This document shows positions 1-8,806 of a stretch of 64,000 bases of DNA, one piece after another (the stretch's first letter is position 1; each line of letters opens with the position of its first letter). Origin of the DNA: DAISKN01 sp963716925 (GTDB taxonomy: Bacteria > Acidobacteriota > Vicinamibacteria > Marinacidobacterales > SMYC01); contig CAVQUX010000025.1 of assembly GCA_963716925.1 (NCBI GenBank), forward strand, positions 868,001-932,000, written 5' to 3'. A program made the position numbers and the translations under genes. The notes under the pieces were generated by a model. That model saw nothing but the letters and a program-made list of their open reading frames with translations. It had not been told where the DNA came from and ran no database searches.

Positions 1-556
1 GAAAGGCGGCGAAGACGATTCCCGCGACCAGGGCGACTCCGACGGGCAGCGCCCAGAGGAGCGTCGAGCGCCTCCTCATCGTCGAAATCGGCGTCTCGGG
101 CTCGGCGAAGAGGAAGTGTCCCGTGGCCCGCCGCAGGGCCGCGGCTTCCGGACTCTTCCGCGTTTCGTGGGAGCGCGGCCTCGGCGGCTCCCTGCGGCTC
201 GCGACTCCCGTTCCCATGCTGACGGCGACGGTCTTCGGGCGCTTCAGCACCCCTTCGTCGAACCGGCGCATGGCCTCCATCAGGAGCTCCTGGGCGCTGA
301 AGTTCACCGTCTGAGCCGGAATGTCGACGTCGGCTTCGACCTTGAAGTCGACGGCCTCCTCGGTCACGAGCAGATAGGCGGCGTCGGCCGCGGGAAGCTC
401 ACCGTAGGCCGCGTGCACCACACGGCCGCCGCGGATGAGAAGAAGCCCGTCGCCTGCGGGTCCGGAGAGTCTCAGCCGGTAACTCCCGGGATCGTGAGCC
501 TTCACCAAGATGAGATCCGCAAGAGAAAGCTCCCGCGTGTTCCCGGATAATGCCAT
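1..556 (-). CDS. DUF4388-domain protein with C-terminal membrane anchor (3' end cut by window)
   Basis: The reading frame is open from the window edge to an ATG at 556 (start MALSGNTREL). The first ~110 residues follow the DUF4388/PATAN pattern: a short N-terminal segment, then a beta-rich stretch with GLLLIRGGRVVHAAYG and a helix-rich end (QELLMEAMRRFDEG). DUF4388 is common in acidobacterial and deltaproteobacterial signalling proteins, where it probably acts in protein-protein contacts. A linker rich in Arg and Pro is followed at about residues 163-185 by MRRRSTLLWALPVGVALVAG, a likely membrane helix, after which the window ends. Its target is unknown. It is divergent from the EEP gene that starts at 731. 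Confidence 0.75.
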   Translation of the reverse strand, partial: MALSGNTRELSLADLILVKAHDPGSYRLRLSGPAGDGLLLIRGGRVVHAAYGELPAADAAYLLVTEEAVDFKVEADVDIPAQTVNFSAQELLMEAMRRFDEGVLKRPKTVAVSMGTGVASRREPPRPRSHETRKSPEAAALRRATGHFLFAEPETPISTMRRRSTLLWALPVGVALVAGIVFAAF

Positions 557-730
557 GTTCCAGCTCCCGTCGCCGTTGGGAGATGCGCCTCAACCAAGGT
601 TCGTTGGCGCGGATTGTATCAGAGAGGCGGGATCACAAGGGGCTCCGCGCGTCGTGAAATTCCGAGCCGCGTCCTGGCCCCGCCCGCCCCGTGTTATCAT
701 GACCCGTTTCGATCTCGTCGAAACGTACTC

Positions 731-1471
731 GTGCGCCTTCGAGTCGTCACCTACAACATCCACAAGTGCATCGGGGGTATCGACAGGCGATACGACCCGC
801 TGAGAGTCGCGCAGGTCATCGCGCGCTACGAGCCGGACCTTGTTCTGCTGCAGGAGGTCGATCAGCACGCGCGGCGTTCGAACGCCGATCGCCAGGTCGA
901 TCTTCTCGGCGACTTTCTCGGCCTGAGGCACCGCACCTACTTCGCCAACGTGAAAGTTCTCGGCGGGGGGGAGTATGGAAACGCCATGCTCAGCCGATTT
1001 CCGATGACCGAGACCTCCAACATCGATTTGACGGTCCCTCCCAAGAAGAGGCGAAGCGTTCTCCACGCCCGCTACCGGGTCCGCCTCGGTGGAGTGTCGG
1101 GGAATCCCACGCGCACCATCCACGCCTACAACCTCCACCTGGGGCTCTCGGGCTTCGAGAGAAAGATCCAGCTGCGGAAGTTCCTCGAGAGTCATCCGTT
1201 CGTGGGGCTGCACCACCAGACCCCCATCCTCGTCGCCGGGGATTTCAACGACTTCTGGGGCACGCTCGGGAGGAAGCTCCTCGTCCCCGCGGGCTTCCGC
1301 GGCCTCGGGCCGCCGGTCCGCACCTTCCCCGCCTGGGGACCGATCCGGGCGCTCGACTCCGTCTACGTGCGGGGCAACATTCGCCTCCTCCACGTCTACC
1401 GAGCCCGCCTGGGGCTCGCGAGACGGGCATCGGATCATCTCCCGCTGGTGGCGGAGATCGAGATCGATTGA
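731..1471 (+). CDS. Endonuclease/exonuclease/phosphatase (EEP) family hydrolase
   Basis: A 246-residue EEP (DNase I-like) hydrolase that would cleave a phosphodiester or phosphomonoester with Mg2+. Family motifs appear in order: TYNIHKC (metal-binding Asn), LLQEVD (metal Glu), NLHLGL, GDFNDFW and the C-terminal SDHLPL with the catalytic His. I place the start at the GTG at 731 because homology begins at VRLRVVTYNIH; an upstream in-frame ATG at 614 would add 39 residues of no recognisable character. No signal peptide is seen. Its stop overlaps the next gene's ATG (TGATG), so the two are probably co-translated. Substrate is not predictable; DNA-repair, lipid-phosphatase and sphingomyelinase-like members share these motifs. 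Confidence 0.85.
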   Translation: MRLRVVTYNIHKCIGGIDRRYDPLRVAQVIARYEPDLVLLQEVDQHARRSNADRQVDLLGDFLGLRHRTYFANVKVLGGGEYGNAMLSRFPMTETSNIDLTVPPKKRRSVLHARYRVRLGGVSGNPTRTIHAYNLHLGLSGFERKIQLRKFLESHPFVGLHHQTPILVAGDFNDFWGTLGRKLLVPAGFRGLGPPVRTFPAWGPIRALDSVYVRGNIRLLHVYRARLGLARRASDHLPLVAEIEID

Positions 1472-2838
1472 TGGATTGGGCGGCGGTTCTCGAGGCGCAG
1501 AGGCGGTTCTTCCGGAGCGGTGCGACGCTCTCCTTCGACTTCCGGCGCGCGCAGCTACGGAAGCTCGCGCGGCTGTTGCGCGAGAACGAGCGGCGGATCG
1601 GAGAAGCCCTCGCCGCCGACCTGGGAAAGCCAGCCTTCGAAGCCTATGCTTCGGAGACCGGATTCTTGAGGTCGGAGACGGGCTTCGCCTTGAAGCATCT
1701 CGCGAGCTGGATGCGGCCCGAGCGGGTGCCCTCGCCGATCACTCTCTTTCCCGCGAGGAGCCGCGTCGAGCGCGAGCCCAGGGGAGTGGTGCTCATCATC
1801 GCGCCCTGGAACTTCCCCTTTCAGCTCGCTCTCGGCCCCTGGGTAGGCGCCCTCGCCGCCGGGAACTGCGCCATCCTCAAGCCGTCGGAGCTCGCGCCTC
1901 AGTCGTCGGCTCTCATCGCCGAGATCCTGGGAGAGAACTTTCCCGGGGAGCTGGTGAGCGTCGCGACCGGCGGCCCCGAGACGAGCCAGGCGCTCCTGCG
2001 CCTCCGCTTCGATCACGTTCTGTTCACCGGAGGCGTCGCCGTGGCGCGCGAGGTCGCGGCGGCCGCGGCGAAGACCCTGACCCCTCTGACTCTGGAGCTC
2101 GGAGGGAAGAATCCGGTCATCGTCGACGAAGACTCGGACACTACGATCGCGGCCCGGCGCATCGCCTGGGGGAAGTTCATGAACGCCGGTCAGACCTGCA
2201 TCGCGCCCGACTACGTTCTCGTCGCCGAGCGGCGAAAGCAGGATCTGATCTCCGGGATCGTTTCGAACGTGGCCCGATTCTTCGGTGAGGACCCGCGCCG
2301 GAGCAAGGACTACGGGCGCATCGTGAGCCCGCGCCACTTCGACCGTCTGTCCTCGTACCTGGAGCACGGCCGGGTCACGCTCGGCGGAGACCGCGAGCGC
2401 GAGGACCTGTACTTCGCCCCGACGCTGCTCGAGGACGCGAAGGCGGGCTCGCCGCCGCTCGAAGAGGAGATCTTCGGCCCGATCCTGCCCGTCGTCCCCT
2501 ATCGGGACCTCGACCAGGCGATCGAGATCGCGAATCGGCATCCGGATCCGCTCGCTCTCTACGTGTTCTCGAACCGCAAGGACGTGCAGAGCCGCGTCCT
2601 CCGCGACGTCCCTTCGGGAAGCGCCGCGGTGAACGATCTCGTGATGCAGTTCATGAACCCCCGCCTCCCCTTCGGCGGACGCGGGAGGAGCGGGGTCGGC
2701 GAGTACCACGGCCGCTTCGGCTTCGAGCTCTTCTCCCACAAGAAAGCCGTCGTCCAGGGCTCGCGGCTTCTGGACGTCCCGATTCGTTATCCCCCGTACC
2801 GGGGGAAGCTGCGGTGGCTGAAGAAGCTGCTTCGCTAG
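1471..2838 (+). CDS. Aldehyde dehydrogenase, class 3 (ALDH3) type
   Basis: A 455-residue NAD(P)-dependent aldehyde dehydrogenase oxidising aldehydes to acids. Visible: the cofactor segment IIAPWNFPFQLAL and ILKPSELAP, FTGG, the general base in LELGGKNP (Glu209), the catalytic Cys in NAGQTCIAPDY (Cys243), and the C-terminal EEIFGPILP and PFGGRGRSGVGEYHG. The length and missing N-terminal extension fit ALDH3 (fatty aldehyde or coniferyl aldehyde dehydrogenase branch) rather than the ~490-residue ALDH1/2 type. The C-terminus is basic and hydrophobic (RGKLRWLKKLLR), reminiscent of membrane-associated fatty aldehyde dehydrogenases. Its start overlaps the EEP stop by one base. Confidence 0.93.
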   Translation: MDWAAVLEAQRRFFRSGATLSFDFRRAQLRKLARLLRENERRIGEALAADLGKPAFEAYASETGFLRSETGFALKHLASWMRPERVPSPITLFPARSRVEREPRGVVLIIAPWNFPFQLALGPWVGALAAGNCAILKPSELAPQSSALIAEILGENFPGELVSVATGGPETSQALLRLRFDHVLFTGGVAVAREVAAAAAKTLTPLTLELGGKNPVIVDEDSDTTIAARRIAWGKFMNAGQTCIAPDYVLVAERRKQDLISGIVSNVARFFGEDPRRSKDYGRIVSPRHFDRLSSYLEHGRVTLGGDREREDLYFAPTLLEDAKAGSPPLEEEIFGPILPVVPYRDLDQAIEIANRHPDPLALYVFSNRKDVQSRVLRDVPSGSAAVNDLVMQFMNPRLPFGGRGRSGVGEYHGRFGFELFSHKKAVVQGSRLLDVPIRYPPYRGKLRWLKKLLR

Positions 2839-2863
2839 GCGAAGAAGCTCACCGTCCCCGACG

Positions 2864-3697
2864 TCACGCGTCCAGAGCGCGCATCCTTCGAAGCTCCATC
2901 TCCTCGTAGCGTTTGCGCACACCCGGAAGCGAGAACGCGGGAACCGCGAGCGCGATGGTGGAAACGAGGAGAAGCGGGTAGTAGATCGGGTAGGGATGGT
3001 TTCGAATCAGGGCGAGGATCCCGAGCGCGAGTCCAGAGACCCCGAAAACCATCAGGACCTTCAGGGCCCCGAGCACGAAAGTCCTGGCGCGGCCCGCCCC
3101 CGCGAGAGATCCCAGGACTGCGCCGACCACCCCCAGGATTCCCCCGGCGATGCCACCCCAGCGTCCCGCGTTCTCGAGAGGAGTCGTGGACTCGAGCTCC
3201 GCGAGCGTCATGTTCGAGATGGACACCTCTCCCGCTCCGGGGAGGACCAGACCGATGATGAGCCTCTCGGGCGGCGCCGCTGCGCCGGTGGCGTCGAAGT
3301 AGAGACCGAAGTCGCGCCACTCCGAGCTCCCCGTGATCTTCTGGAGGGGCCCGGCATCGCCGAGCGTGCGGGTGAAGTAGCGGCCGCCATCTCCGAACAG
3401 ATTCCACATTTCGAGATAACCGTTTCCGATCACGCCCCGGTAGCGAACCCGGCCCCGAACCACGTATCGGTCTCCGGTAATTCCGGGATTCGCGAGCTCG
3501 ACCAGCGTTACGCTGAGCCCCTCCCCCGGTTTGGACAGGACGGAAACGCTGCCGTCGGACTGGACCTTCAGACCTTCGGCGAGGCTGTGCTGATCCCGCA
3601 GAGCGGCCCAGGAAATTTCCCGGAGCGGCTTTTCCGCGGCCGCGCCCTCCCTCCGCGCGACGAACGACAGGACCAGAAGGACGAGTATCCGTTTCAT
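2864..3697 (-). CDS. Exported/membrane protein of unknown function with C-terminal helices
   Basis: A 277-residue protein I do not recognise. Residues 1-21 form a signal peptide (MKRILVLLVLSFVARREGAAA). Residues ~25-165 are predicted beta-rich, with GYLEMWNLFGDGGRYFTRT and SEWRDFGLYFDATGA resembling a carbohydrate-binding jelly-roll; this is inference. After it come about three hydrophobic helices (GGIAGGILGVVGAVLGSLAG, TFVLGALKVLMVFGVSGLAL, YYPLLLVSTIALAVPAF) and a basic tail. The start overlaps the stop of the upstream DUF2089-like regulator by 4 bases (ATGA), so the pair is an operon and the regulator probably controls this gene. Confidence 0.7.
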   Translation of the reverse strand: MKRILVLLVLSFVARREGAAAEKPLREISWAALRDQHSLAEGLKVQSDGSVSVLSKPGEGLSVTLVELANPGITGDRYVVRGRVRYRGVIGNGYLEMWNLFGDGGRYFTRTLGDAGPLQKITGSSEWRDFGLYFDATGAAAPPERLIIGLVLPGAGEVSISNMTLAELESTTPLENAGRWGGIAGGILGVVGAVLGSLAGAGRARTFVLGALKVLMVFGVSGLALGILALIRNHPYPIYYPLLLVSTIALAVPAFSLPGVRKRYEEMELRRMRALDA

Positions 3698-3990
3698 GGT
3701 TCTCCCTCCACTTCCCTTCGGTGAGCCTCGAGAATGCGGTTCATCGTGTCCAGGTCGACTTTTCCCTGGGAGTACTCGATGCGCAGCGCACGCTCGAACT
3801 CGCTCGTGGCCGAGTCACTGAGGATCTGGATCTTCGCGATGAGCCGGTCCAGACGCAGCCGAACCGTTGGATAACTGATCCCATAAATTCCTGCGATTTC
3901 CTTGAGCGAGCCCGATGCGAGAACGAAGCGCCGAATGAAGGAAAGGTCCTCCTCGTCCAGATCTTCTATCCACTTTCGTTTATTGTTCAC
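3694..3990 (-). CDS. DUF2089-like helix-turn-helix regulator
   Basis: A 98-residue protein with a helix-turn-helix at ~20-55: EDLSFIRRFVLASGSLKEIA, then GISYPTVRLRLDRLI. The sequence LASGSLKEIAGIYGISYPTV is the signature of the C-terminal DNA-binding part of DUF2089 proteins; the zinc-ribbon that many members carry at the N-terminus is absent. The rest is helical (SEFERALRIEYSQGKVDLDT) and may dimerise. It is co-transcribed with the overlapping membrane protein gene. The upstream region is AT-rich, with a good -35/-10 promoter and a palindrome between promoter and start, so autoregulation is likely. Confidence 0.75.
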   Translation of the reverse strand: MNNKRKWIEDLDEEDLSFIRRFVLASGSLKEIAGIYGISYPTVRLRLDRLIAKIQILSDSATSEFERALRIEYSQGKVDLDTMNRILEAHRREVEGEP

Positions 3991-3995
3991 TCAAG

Positions 3996-4014
3996 TGCAA
4001 TTTTGTTGATTGCA
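3996..4014. promoter_or_regulatory. Palindrome TGCAAT-N7-ATTGCA, probable operator of the DUF2089-like gene
   Basis: A perfect 6-bp inverted repeat lies between the predicted promoter and the ATG at 3990. A protein bound here would block transcription of the regulator and its membrane partner. The likely binder is the regulator itself; that is inference from position only. Confidence 0.45.
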
Positions 4015-4020
4015 ACCTCA

Positions 4021-4049
4021 ATTCTAATATAGATTTTATTTACTTTCAA
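4021..4049 (-). promoter_or_regulatory. Sigma-70-type promoter for the DUF2089-like operon
   Basis: On the minus strand TTGAAA (4049-4044) and TAGAAT (4026-4021) are separated by exactly 17 bases. They sit in a roughly 70-bp AT-rich tract that contrasts with the GC-rich surroundings, about 30 bases upstream of the start at 3990. Confidence 0.6.
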
Positions 4050-4088
4050 CTCATTTTTATTAAGGAGCTGCAGCGGCAGGAAGCACCG

Positions 4089-5741
4089 CTAGTCGGGACG
4101 CAGGCTTCCGTAGATTTTCTCGCGGTAGAGTCTTTCGAGCTCGAGGTCGCCCAGCAGGAAGTGGGTATCGGAGAGCTTCAGGTAGGTTGAAGCCGGGTCT
4201 TCGACGAGCCGAAGGCTCTCTTCGTAGCGACTCCTCGCCTCGAGGTACTCGCCGTCATAGAAGGCCGCGTCGCCGGCTCTCTCGACCCACCGCCCCTCGG
4301 GAAGCTCCATCCGGCGGAAGAGAAGCGTCATGCGCGAAGCGTAGTCCCGCGCTTCCGCGAATCGTTTCTGCCACAGGAGGACGTAGAACCGGAGCTCGGC
4401 GGAGAGGGCCGTGCTCACGAGGTCCGGCCACTCCGCGGGAAACTCCGCCTCGAGCTCCTCCGCGAGCCCCGGCCCGACGTCGCCCGACCAGAGTCTCTTG
4501 ACGAGCGGATGCCGGAGCCGACGAGGAACGACTTCCGCCGTGGAGAAGAGCCACTCCTCGGCGTACTCGAGATCGCCGCGGGCGAGACCGATCGAAGCGG
4601 AGATCGCGGGAAAGCGAGGATCGTCTCGCCAGAGAGGATGGATAGAAAGGAATAGAGCGTCGGCCTCTTTCCACCGCTTGGCCTCGACGAGGGCGAGTAC
4701 GAGCGACATGGTGTAGATCTTCGCCCCCGGCACCGCTCGCGAGGCGCGCCGCAAACCCTCGACCGCCTCGCTTCCGCCGCCGCAGCCCTCGCTCCACTCC
4801 CGCATGGCCAGGAGACGTTCGCGCAGGAAGGGCGAGATCGTCTCTGGAAGCGGCTCGGCTCCGTCGAGAGCTTCCAAAAACCCGGAGCGGCCGAGCTCCG
4901 CCAGGTCCGCCGCGGACAGATCGAAGTCGTCGTAACGGAGAGCGGGAACGCACCCCGGTCGCTCGCGAAGCTGCTGCTGGTAGTGGTTCTCGATGTCGAC
5001 GAAGAGCATCCGGCGGCCGGGAGCGACGAACGGGGCCTCGGAGACGGGAACGTCGTTCAGAATCACGATGTCGTCGACGTAGAACCACGCTTCCGACTGG
5101 TCCCGACCGGGGATGTCGCCTATGAACGAGAACTTTCGGACTTGAGAGCCCGGAATCCCCAGAACGTTCGCCTGGCCGCGGAGCGCGACCACCGGCGCCT
5201 CTTCGCCTTCGGCGGAGATCGAGACGTCGTACGTTCCGCGATCCACGTCGTAAATGACGTCGAAGACGTACCAGGTAAACGCTTCCACCCGGAAGAGAGC
5301 CTCCTCCCTCCCCCCGGTCACCTGGTAGAGAGTTCCGCCCTCCGTCTTGAACCAGATGGCGAGCCCGTGCTCCTGCATGGAGAAGTGCGAGATGCCGGCA
5401 AAGGCGACGTTCATCGTCTCCATCGGCCGGGCGGTCAGGATCGCGAAATGGATATAGAGCCGTCCATGATTCTTGTCGGAGAAGAAGCCCTGGAGCTCGG
5501 CGAACTCGCCGTCGCCGCGCACGTCCCGGATCTCGACGCTGCGGAATCCGCCGTGCCGAAAGGCCGAGCTGAGCGAAACGTTGCCGTTCGCCCCTTCGAA
5601 GATCCAGAGCGTATAGGGGCCGGTCTCGATGTCGTCCTCCTCGAAGTCGTATTGCGCGAGAACGACATCCGACTCCTCCTGGGCTCTCCCGACTCCCGGC
5701 TCGAGCAGGCAGACGAAGAGCCCGAAGAGGACAAAACGCAT
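4089..5741 (-). CDS. Secreted protein with N-terminal beta-sandwich and C-terminal TPR-like helices
   Basis: A 550-residue protein beginning with a signal peptide (MRFVLFGLFVCLLEPGVGRA). Residues ~25-235 alternate hydrophobic and polar residues in the way of a concanavalin/LamG-like sandwich, ending in a strand typical of such folds (SEAWFYVDDIVILNDV). Residues ~330-545 are helical, with tetratricopeptide character near the end (GDAAFYDGEYLEARSRYEES, then YLKLSDTHFLLGDLELERLY). I do not recognise a named family; envelope binding or scaffolding is plausible. It is divergent from the fusion gene starting at 5774, with only about 30 bases between the two starts, so their promoters must overlap. 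Confidence 0.7.
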   Translation of the reverse strand: MRFVLFGLFVCLLEPGVGRAQEESDVVLAQYDFEEDDIETGPYTLWIFEGANGNVSLSSAFRHGGFRSVEIRDVRGDGEFAELQGFFSDKNHGRLYIHFAILTARPMETMNVAFAGISHFSMQEHGLAIWFKTEGGTLYQVTGGREEALFRVEAFTWYVFDVIYDVDRGTYDVSISAEGEEAPVVALRGQANVLGIPGSQVRKFSFIGDIPGRDQSEAWFYVDDIVILNDVPVSEAPFVAPGRRMLFVDIENHYQQQLRERPGCVPALRYDDFDLSAADLAELGRSGFLEALDGAEPLPETISPFLRERLLAMREWSEGCGGGSEAVEGLRRASRAVPGAKIYTMSLVLALVEAKRWKEADALFLSIHPLWRDDPRFPAISASIGLARGDLEYAEEWLFSTAEVVPRRLRHPLVKRLWSGDVGPGLAEELEAEFPAEWPDLVSTALSAELRFYVLLWQKRFAEARDYASRMTLLFRRMELPEGRWVERAGDAAFYDGEYLEARSRYEESLRLVEDPASTYLKLSDTHFLLGDLELERLYREKIYGSLRPD

Positions 5742-5773
5742 ACCTTCAGTTTACCAAATGCTAGAATCCAAAC

Positions 5774-8700
5774 GTGTTGAGCCGATCGCGTCCGCGATTT
5801 CGCCCCGACGAAGCCGAGCGGCTCGTGCGGGAAGCCTACGGGCTCGAGGCCGCTGTTGTTTCGGAGCTACCGAGCGAGCGCGACCAGAACTTCCACCTCC
5901 GCGAGGCGCCTGGAAGGGAGCTGGTACTCAAGATCGCGAGCGCGGCGGAATCGCGCTCCATCCTGGACTTTCAGAATCAGGCGCTCGAGCGGATCGGTGA
6001 GCGCGACCCCGGGCTTCCCATCCCCCGCCTGCGGCGAACTTCCGGAGGCGACCGGATCGCGGCGATGTCCGACGAAAACGGCTCCTCGTTCCTCTGCCGC
6101 CTCTTCGACCGGCTGCCGGGAAAGCCGCTCGCCGCCGCGCGGCCGCAGTCGGAGTGGATGCTCCGGTCGCTCGGGGGATCGATGGGCCGGCTCGACCGGG
6201 CCCTCGAGGGCTTCACCCATCCCGAGCAGAAGCGGTTCTTGAAATGGAGCTCCGCGAACGCGCCGGAGGTCGTCGAAGGCGCGCTGGCGCTCGTCTCGAC
6301 CGACGAACGGCGCGATCTGCTCCGGCACTACTTGAAGCTCATCGTTGACGAGGTGGCGCCTGGACTTCCATCGCTTCCGACGGGAGTCATCCATAACGAC
6401 GCGAACGACTACAACCTCCTGGTAAACGGGGGCGAGATCTCCGGAATCCTCGACTTCGGTGACATGATCGAGAGCGCCGTCGTCTGCGAGCTCGCGAACG
6501 CCTGCGCCTACGTCATGTTCGGGAAGGCCGATCCGCTCCGGGCGGCGCGCGCGGTCGCCACCGGATATCACCGGCAGCGGCCCCTTCGCGAGTACGAGAT
6601 CCGTCTCCTTTTTCCACTCATCGTCAGCCGGCTCGCGATGAGCGTCGCCATCTCCGCCCGGCAGTTCCGGGACGAGCCGGAAAAGGAATACCTCCGGGTG
6701 AGCGAGGAGTCCGCCTGGAGACTTCTCTCGCGGCTTCGCGCCGAATCGCCGCGTCTCGCGCACTATGGATTCCGCGCGGCCTGCGGGCTCGCGGCTCATC
6801 CGCGGGCCGCGGCCATCGCCGCTCATCTGAAAGGGGCGTCGCCCGGGAGCGTTCTCCCCTGGGACCCCGCGTCGGAGAAGATCCACGTCTTCGACCTCGC
6901 GGTCGGCTCGACGGAGATTCCGGGACTCGACGTCGTCGAGGACGTCTCGCGGCTGACCGACCACCTCTTTTCCCGGATGGAGCGCGAAGGCGCCCGGCTC
7001 GGCATCGGCCGCTACGACGAGGCGCGCGTCCTCTACACCACCGAGGCCTTCCGCCCGAGCAACGGAGAGCCCCGTACCGTGCATCTCGGGATCGATCTCT
7101 TCGTCGAGGCGGGCACCGAGATCCGCGCTCCTCTGGCGGGGCGCGTTCACAGCTTCGCTTTGAACGCCGCTCCCCTCGACTATGGCCCCACCATCCTCCT
7201 CGAGCACGAGACGAAAGAGGGAGATCGCTTCCACACGCTCTACGGCCACCTGTCCCTCGACTCTCTCGAAGGGCTGAACCGAGGAGCGCCCGTTTCCCGC
7301 GGGGAGACGATCGGACGCGTGGGCCCCTTTCCGGTCAACGGGAACTGGCCCCCGCACCTCCACTTTCAGATCGTCCTGGATCTCCTCGACAAGGAAGGGG
7401 ACTTCCCGGGGGTCGCCGCCCCTTCCGACCGGGAGCTGTGGCTCGGGCTGTCGCCGGATCCGAGTCGTCTCCTCGGTCTCCCCGAAACCGCGCGGGCGCC
7501 GCGGGAGGACAAAGAAAGCCTTCGATTCCAGCGCCGCGAACGGCTCTCCGGAAACCTCAGTCTTTCCTACGAGGAGCCTCTCCACATCGTGCGCGGCTTC
7601 GGCGTGTTTCTCTACGATTCCGAGGGTCGACCCTACCTCGACATGGTGAACAACGTCTGCCACGTCGGGCACTCCCATCCCCGCGTGGTAGGGGCGCTCG
7701 CCCGGCAGGCGGCGGTCCTCAACACCAACACCCGCTACCTCCATCGGAACATCGTGGCGCTCGCCGAGAGGCTCATCTCACGCTTTCCGCCGCCCCTCGA
7801 AGTAGCGTTCTTCGTGAACTCGGGAAGCGAAGCCAACGACCTCGCCCTGAGGCTCGCTCGCGCCCGCACCGGCAGAAAGGACACGCTCGTTCTCGACGGC
7901 GCCTACCATGGGAACCTGACTTCGCTCATCGAAGTGAGTCCTTACAAGTTCGACGGGCCGGGAGGCGAAGGCGCGCCGCCACACGTGCACAAGCTCGACA
8001 TGCCCGACGGCTATCGCGGCCGGTATCGCCGCTCGGACCCCGCTCATGGAGAACGCTACGTCGAAGACGCCCGGGCCGTCCTTCGATCCCTGGCGGCCCG
8101 GGGAACGCCGGCAGGAGCGGTGATCGCGGAGGGCATCCTGAGCTGCGGTGGTCAGATCGTCCTCCCCCCCGGCTACCTCGCGGCTCTCTTCCGGGCGGTG
8201 CGCGAAGCGGGCGGGGTCGCGATCGCCGACGAGGTCCAGGTAGGCTTCGGGCGCGTGGGCTCGCACTTCTGGGGATTCGGCGCGGAAGAGGCGGTCCCCG
8301 ATATCGTCACCATGGGAAAGCCTTTCGGGAACGGTCATCCTCTCGGCTGCGTCGTCACCACCCGCGAGGTGGCGCAGGCTTTCCAGACGGGAATGGAGTA
8401 CTTCAATACGTTCGGCGGAAACCCCGTCTCCTGCGCCGTCGGTCTCTCCGTCCTCGAGGTCCTCGAAAGCGAGAGATTGCAGGAGAACGCCCGCGCCATG
8501 GGCGAGCTTCTCCTCGAGGGACTGCGCTCCCTGAAGAGCCGCCACCCGATTCTGGGCGACGTACGCGGCCGGGGGCTGTTCCTCGGATTCGAGATGGTGA
8601 CGGATCCCGGGACCCTCGCCCCCGCCGCCGCGGAAGCGAGCGCCCTCGTCAACCGCATGAAGCAGGAAGGAGCTCTCTTGAGCACCGACGGTCCTCTCCA

Positions 8701-8806
8701 TAACGTCATCAAGATCAAGCCACCGCTCGTGTTCTCCAGCGCCGACGCGGATTTCTTTCTCACCCGTCTGGAAGAAATCCTGGAAGAGGACCGGTTTCAG
8801 ATATGA
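5774..8806 (+). CDS. Fusion of APH-type kinase, M23 peptidase-like domain and class III aminotransferase
   Basis: A 1010-residue protein with three domains. Residues ~25-330 are an aminoglycoside-phosphotransferase-like kinase (GVIHNDANDYNLLV catalytic loop, GILDFGD metal motif). Residues ~430-560 are an M23/LytM-like domain keeping HLGIDL and HLHF zinc ligands. Residues ~575-1005 are a PLP fold-I class III aminotransferase (VNSGSEANDLALRLAR, ADEVQVGFGR, PLP lysine in TMGKPFGNGHP, Lys849). The aminotransferase part resembles the AGXT2L1/AGXT2L2 phospho-lyases acting on phosphoethanolamine or 5-phosphohydroxylysine, and the kinase resembles hydroxylysine kinases. A kinase that phosphorylates an amino alcohol and a lyase that removes the phosphate is therefore a reasonable pathway; substrate is inferred. 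The start is GTG; the stop overlaps the next ATG. Confidence 0.85.
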   Translation: MLSRSRPRFRPDEAERLVREAYGLEAAVVSELPSERDQNFHLREAPGRELVLKIASAAESRSILDFQNQALERIGERDPGLPIPRLRRTSGGDRIAAMSDENGSSFLCRLFDRLPGKPLAAARPQSEWMLRSLGGSMGRLDRALEGFTHPEQKRFLKWSSANAPEVVEGALALVSTDERRDLLRHYLKLIVDEVAPGLPSLPTGVIHNDANDYNLLVNGGEISGILDFGDMIESAVVCELANACAYVMFGKADPLRAARAVATGYHRQRPLREYEIRLLFPLIVSRLAMSVAISARQFRDEPEKEYLRVSEESAWRLLSRLRAESPRLAHYGFRAACGLAAHPRAAAIAAHLKGASPGSVLPWDPASEKIHVFDLAVGSTEIPGLDVVEDVSRLTDHLFSRMEREGARLGIGRYDEARVLYTTEAFRPSNGEPRTVHLGIDLFVEAGTEIRAPLAGRVHSFALNAAPLDYGPTILLEHETKEGDRFHTLYGHLSLDSLEGLNRGAPVSRGETIGRVGPFPVNGNWPPHLHFQIVLDLLDKEGDFPGVAAPSDRELWLGLSPDPSRLLGLPETARAPREDKESLRFQRRERLSGNLSLSYEEPLHIVRGFGVFLYDSEGRPYLDMVNNVCHVGHSHPRVVGALARQAAVLNTNTRYLHRNIVALAERLISRFPPPLEVAFFVNSGSEANDLALRLARARTGRKDTLVLDGAYHGNLTSLIEVSPYKFDGPGGEGAPPHVHKLDMPDGYRGRYRRSDPAHGERYVEDARAVLRSLAARGTPAGAVIAEGILSCGGQIVLPPGYLAALFRAVREAGGVAIADEVQVGFGRVGSHFWGFGAEEAVPDIVTMGKPFGNGHPLGCVVTTREVAQAFQTGMEYFNTFGGNPVSCAVGLSVLEVLESERLQENARAMGELLLEGLRSLKSRHPILGDVRGRGLFLGFEMVTDPGTLAPAAAEASALVNRMKQEGALLSTDGPLHNVIKIKPPLVFSSADADFFLTRLEEILEEDRFQI

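Noticed and set aside
4050..4088. Possible terminator downstream of the secreted TPR protein gene
   Set aside because: The best stem (AGCGG/CCGCT) has a long loop, and the following sequence has mixed A and T rather than a T-run; too weak to list.
5867..7744. A 625-codon open frame opposite the kinase/aminotransferase fusion
   Set aside because: No recognisable domain and it is antisense to a gene with three clear domains.
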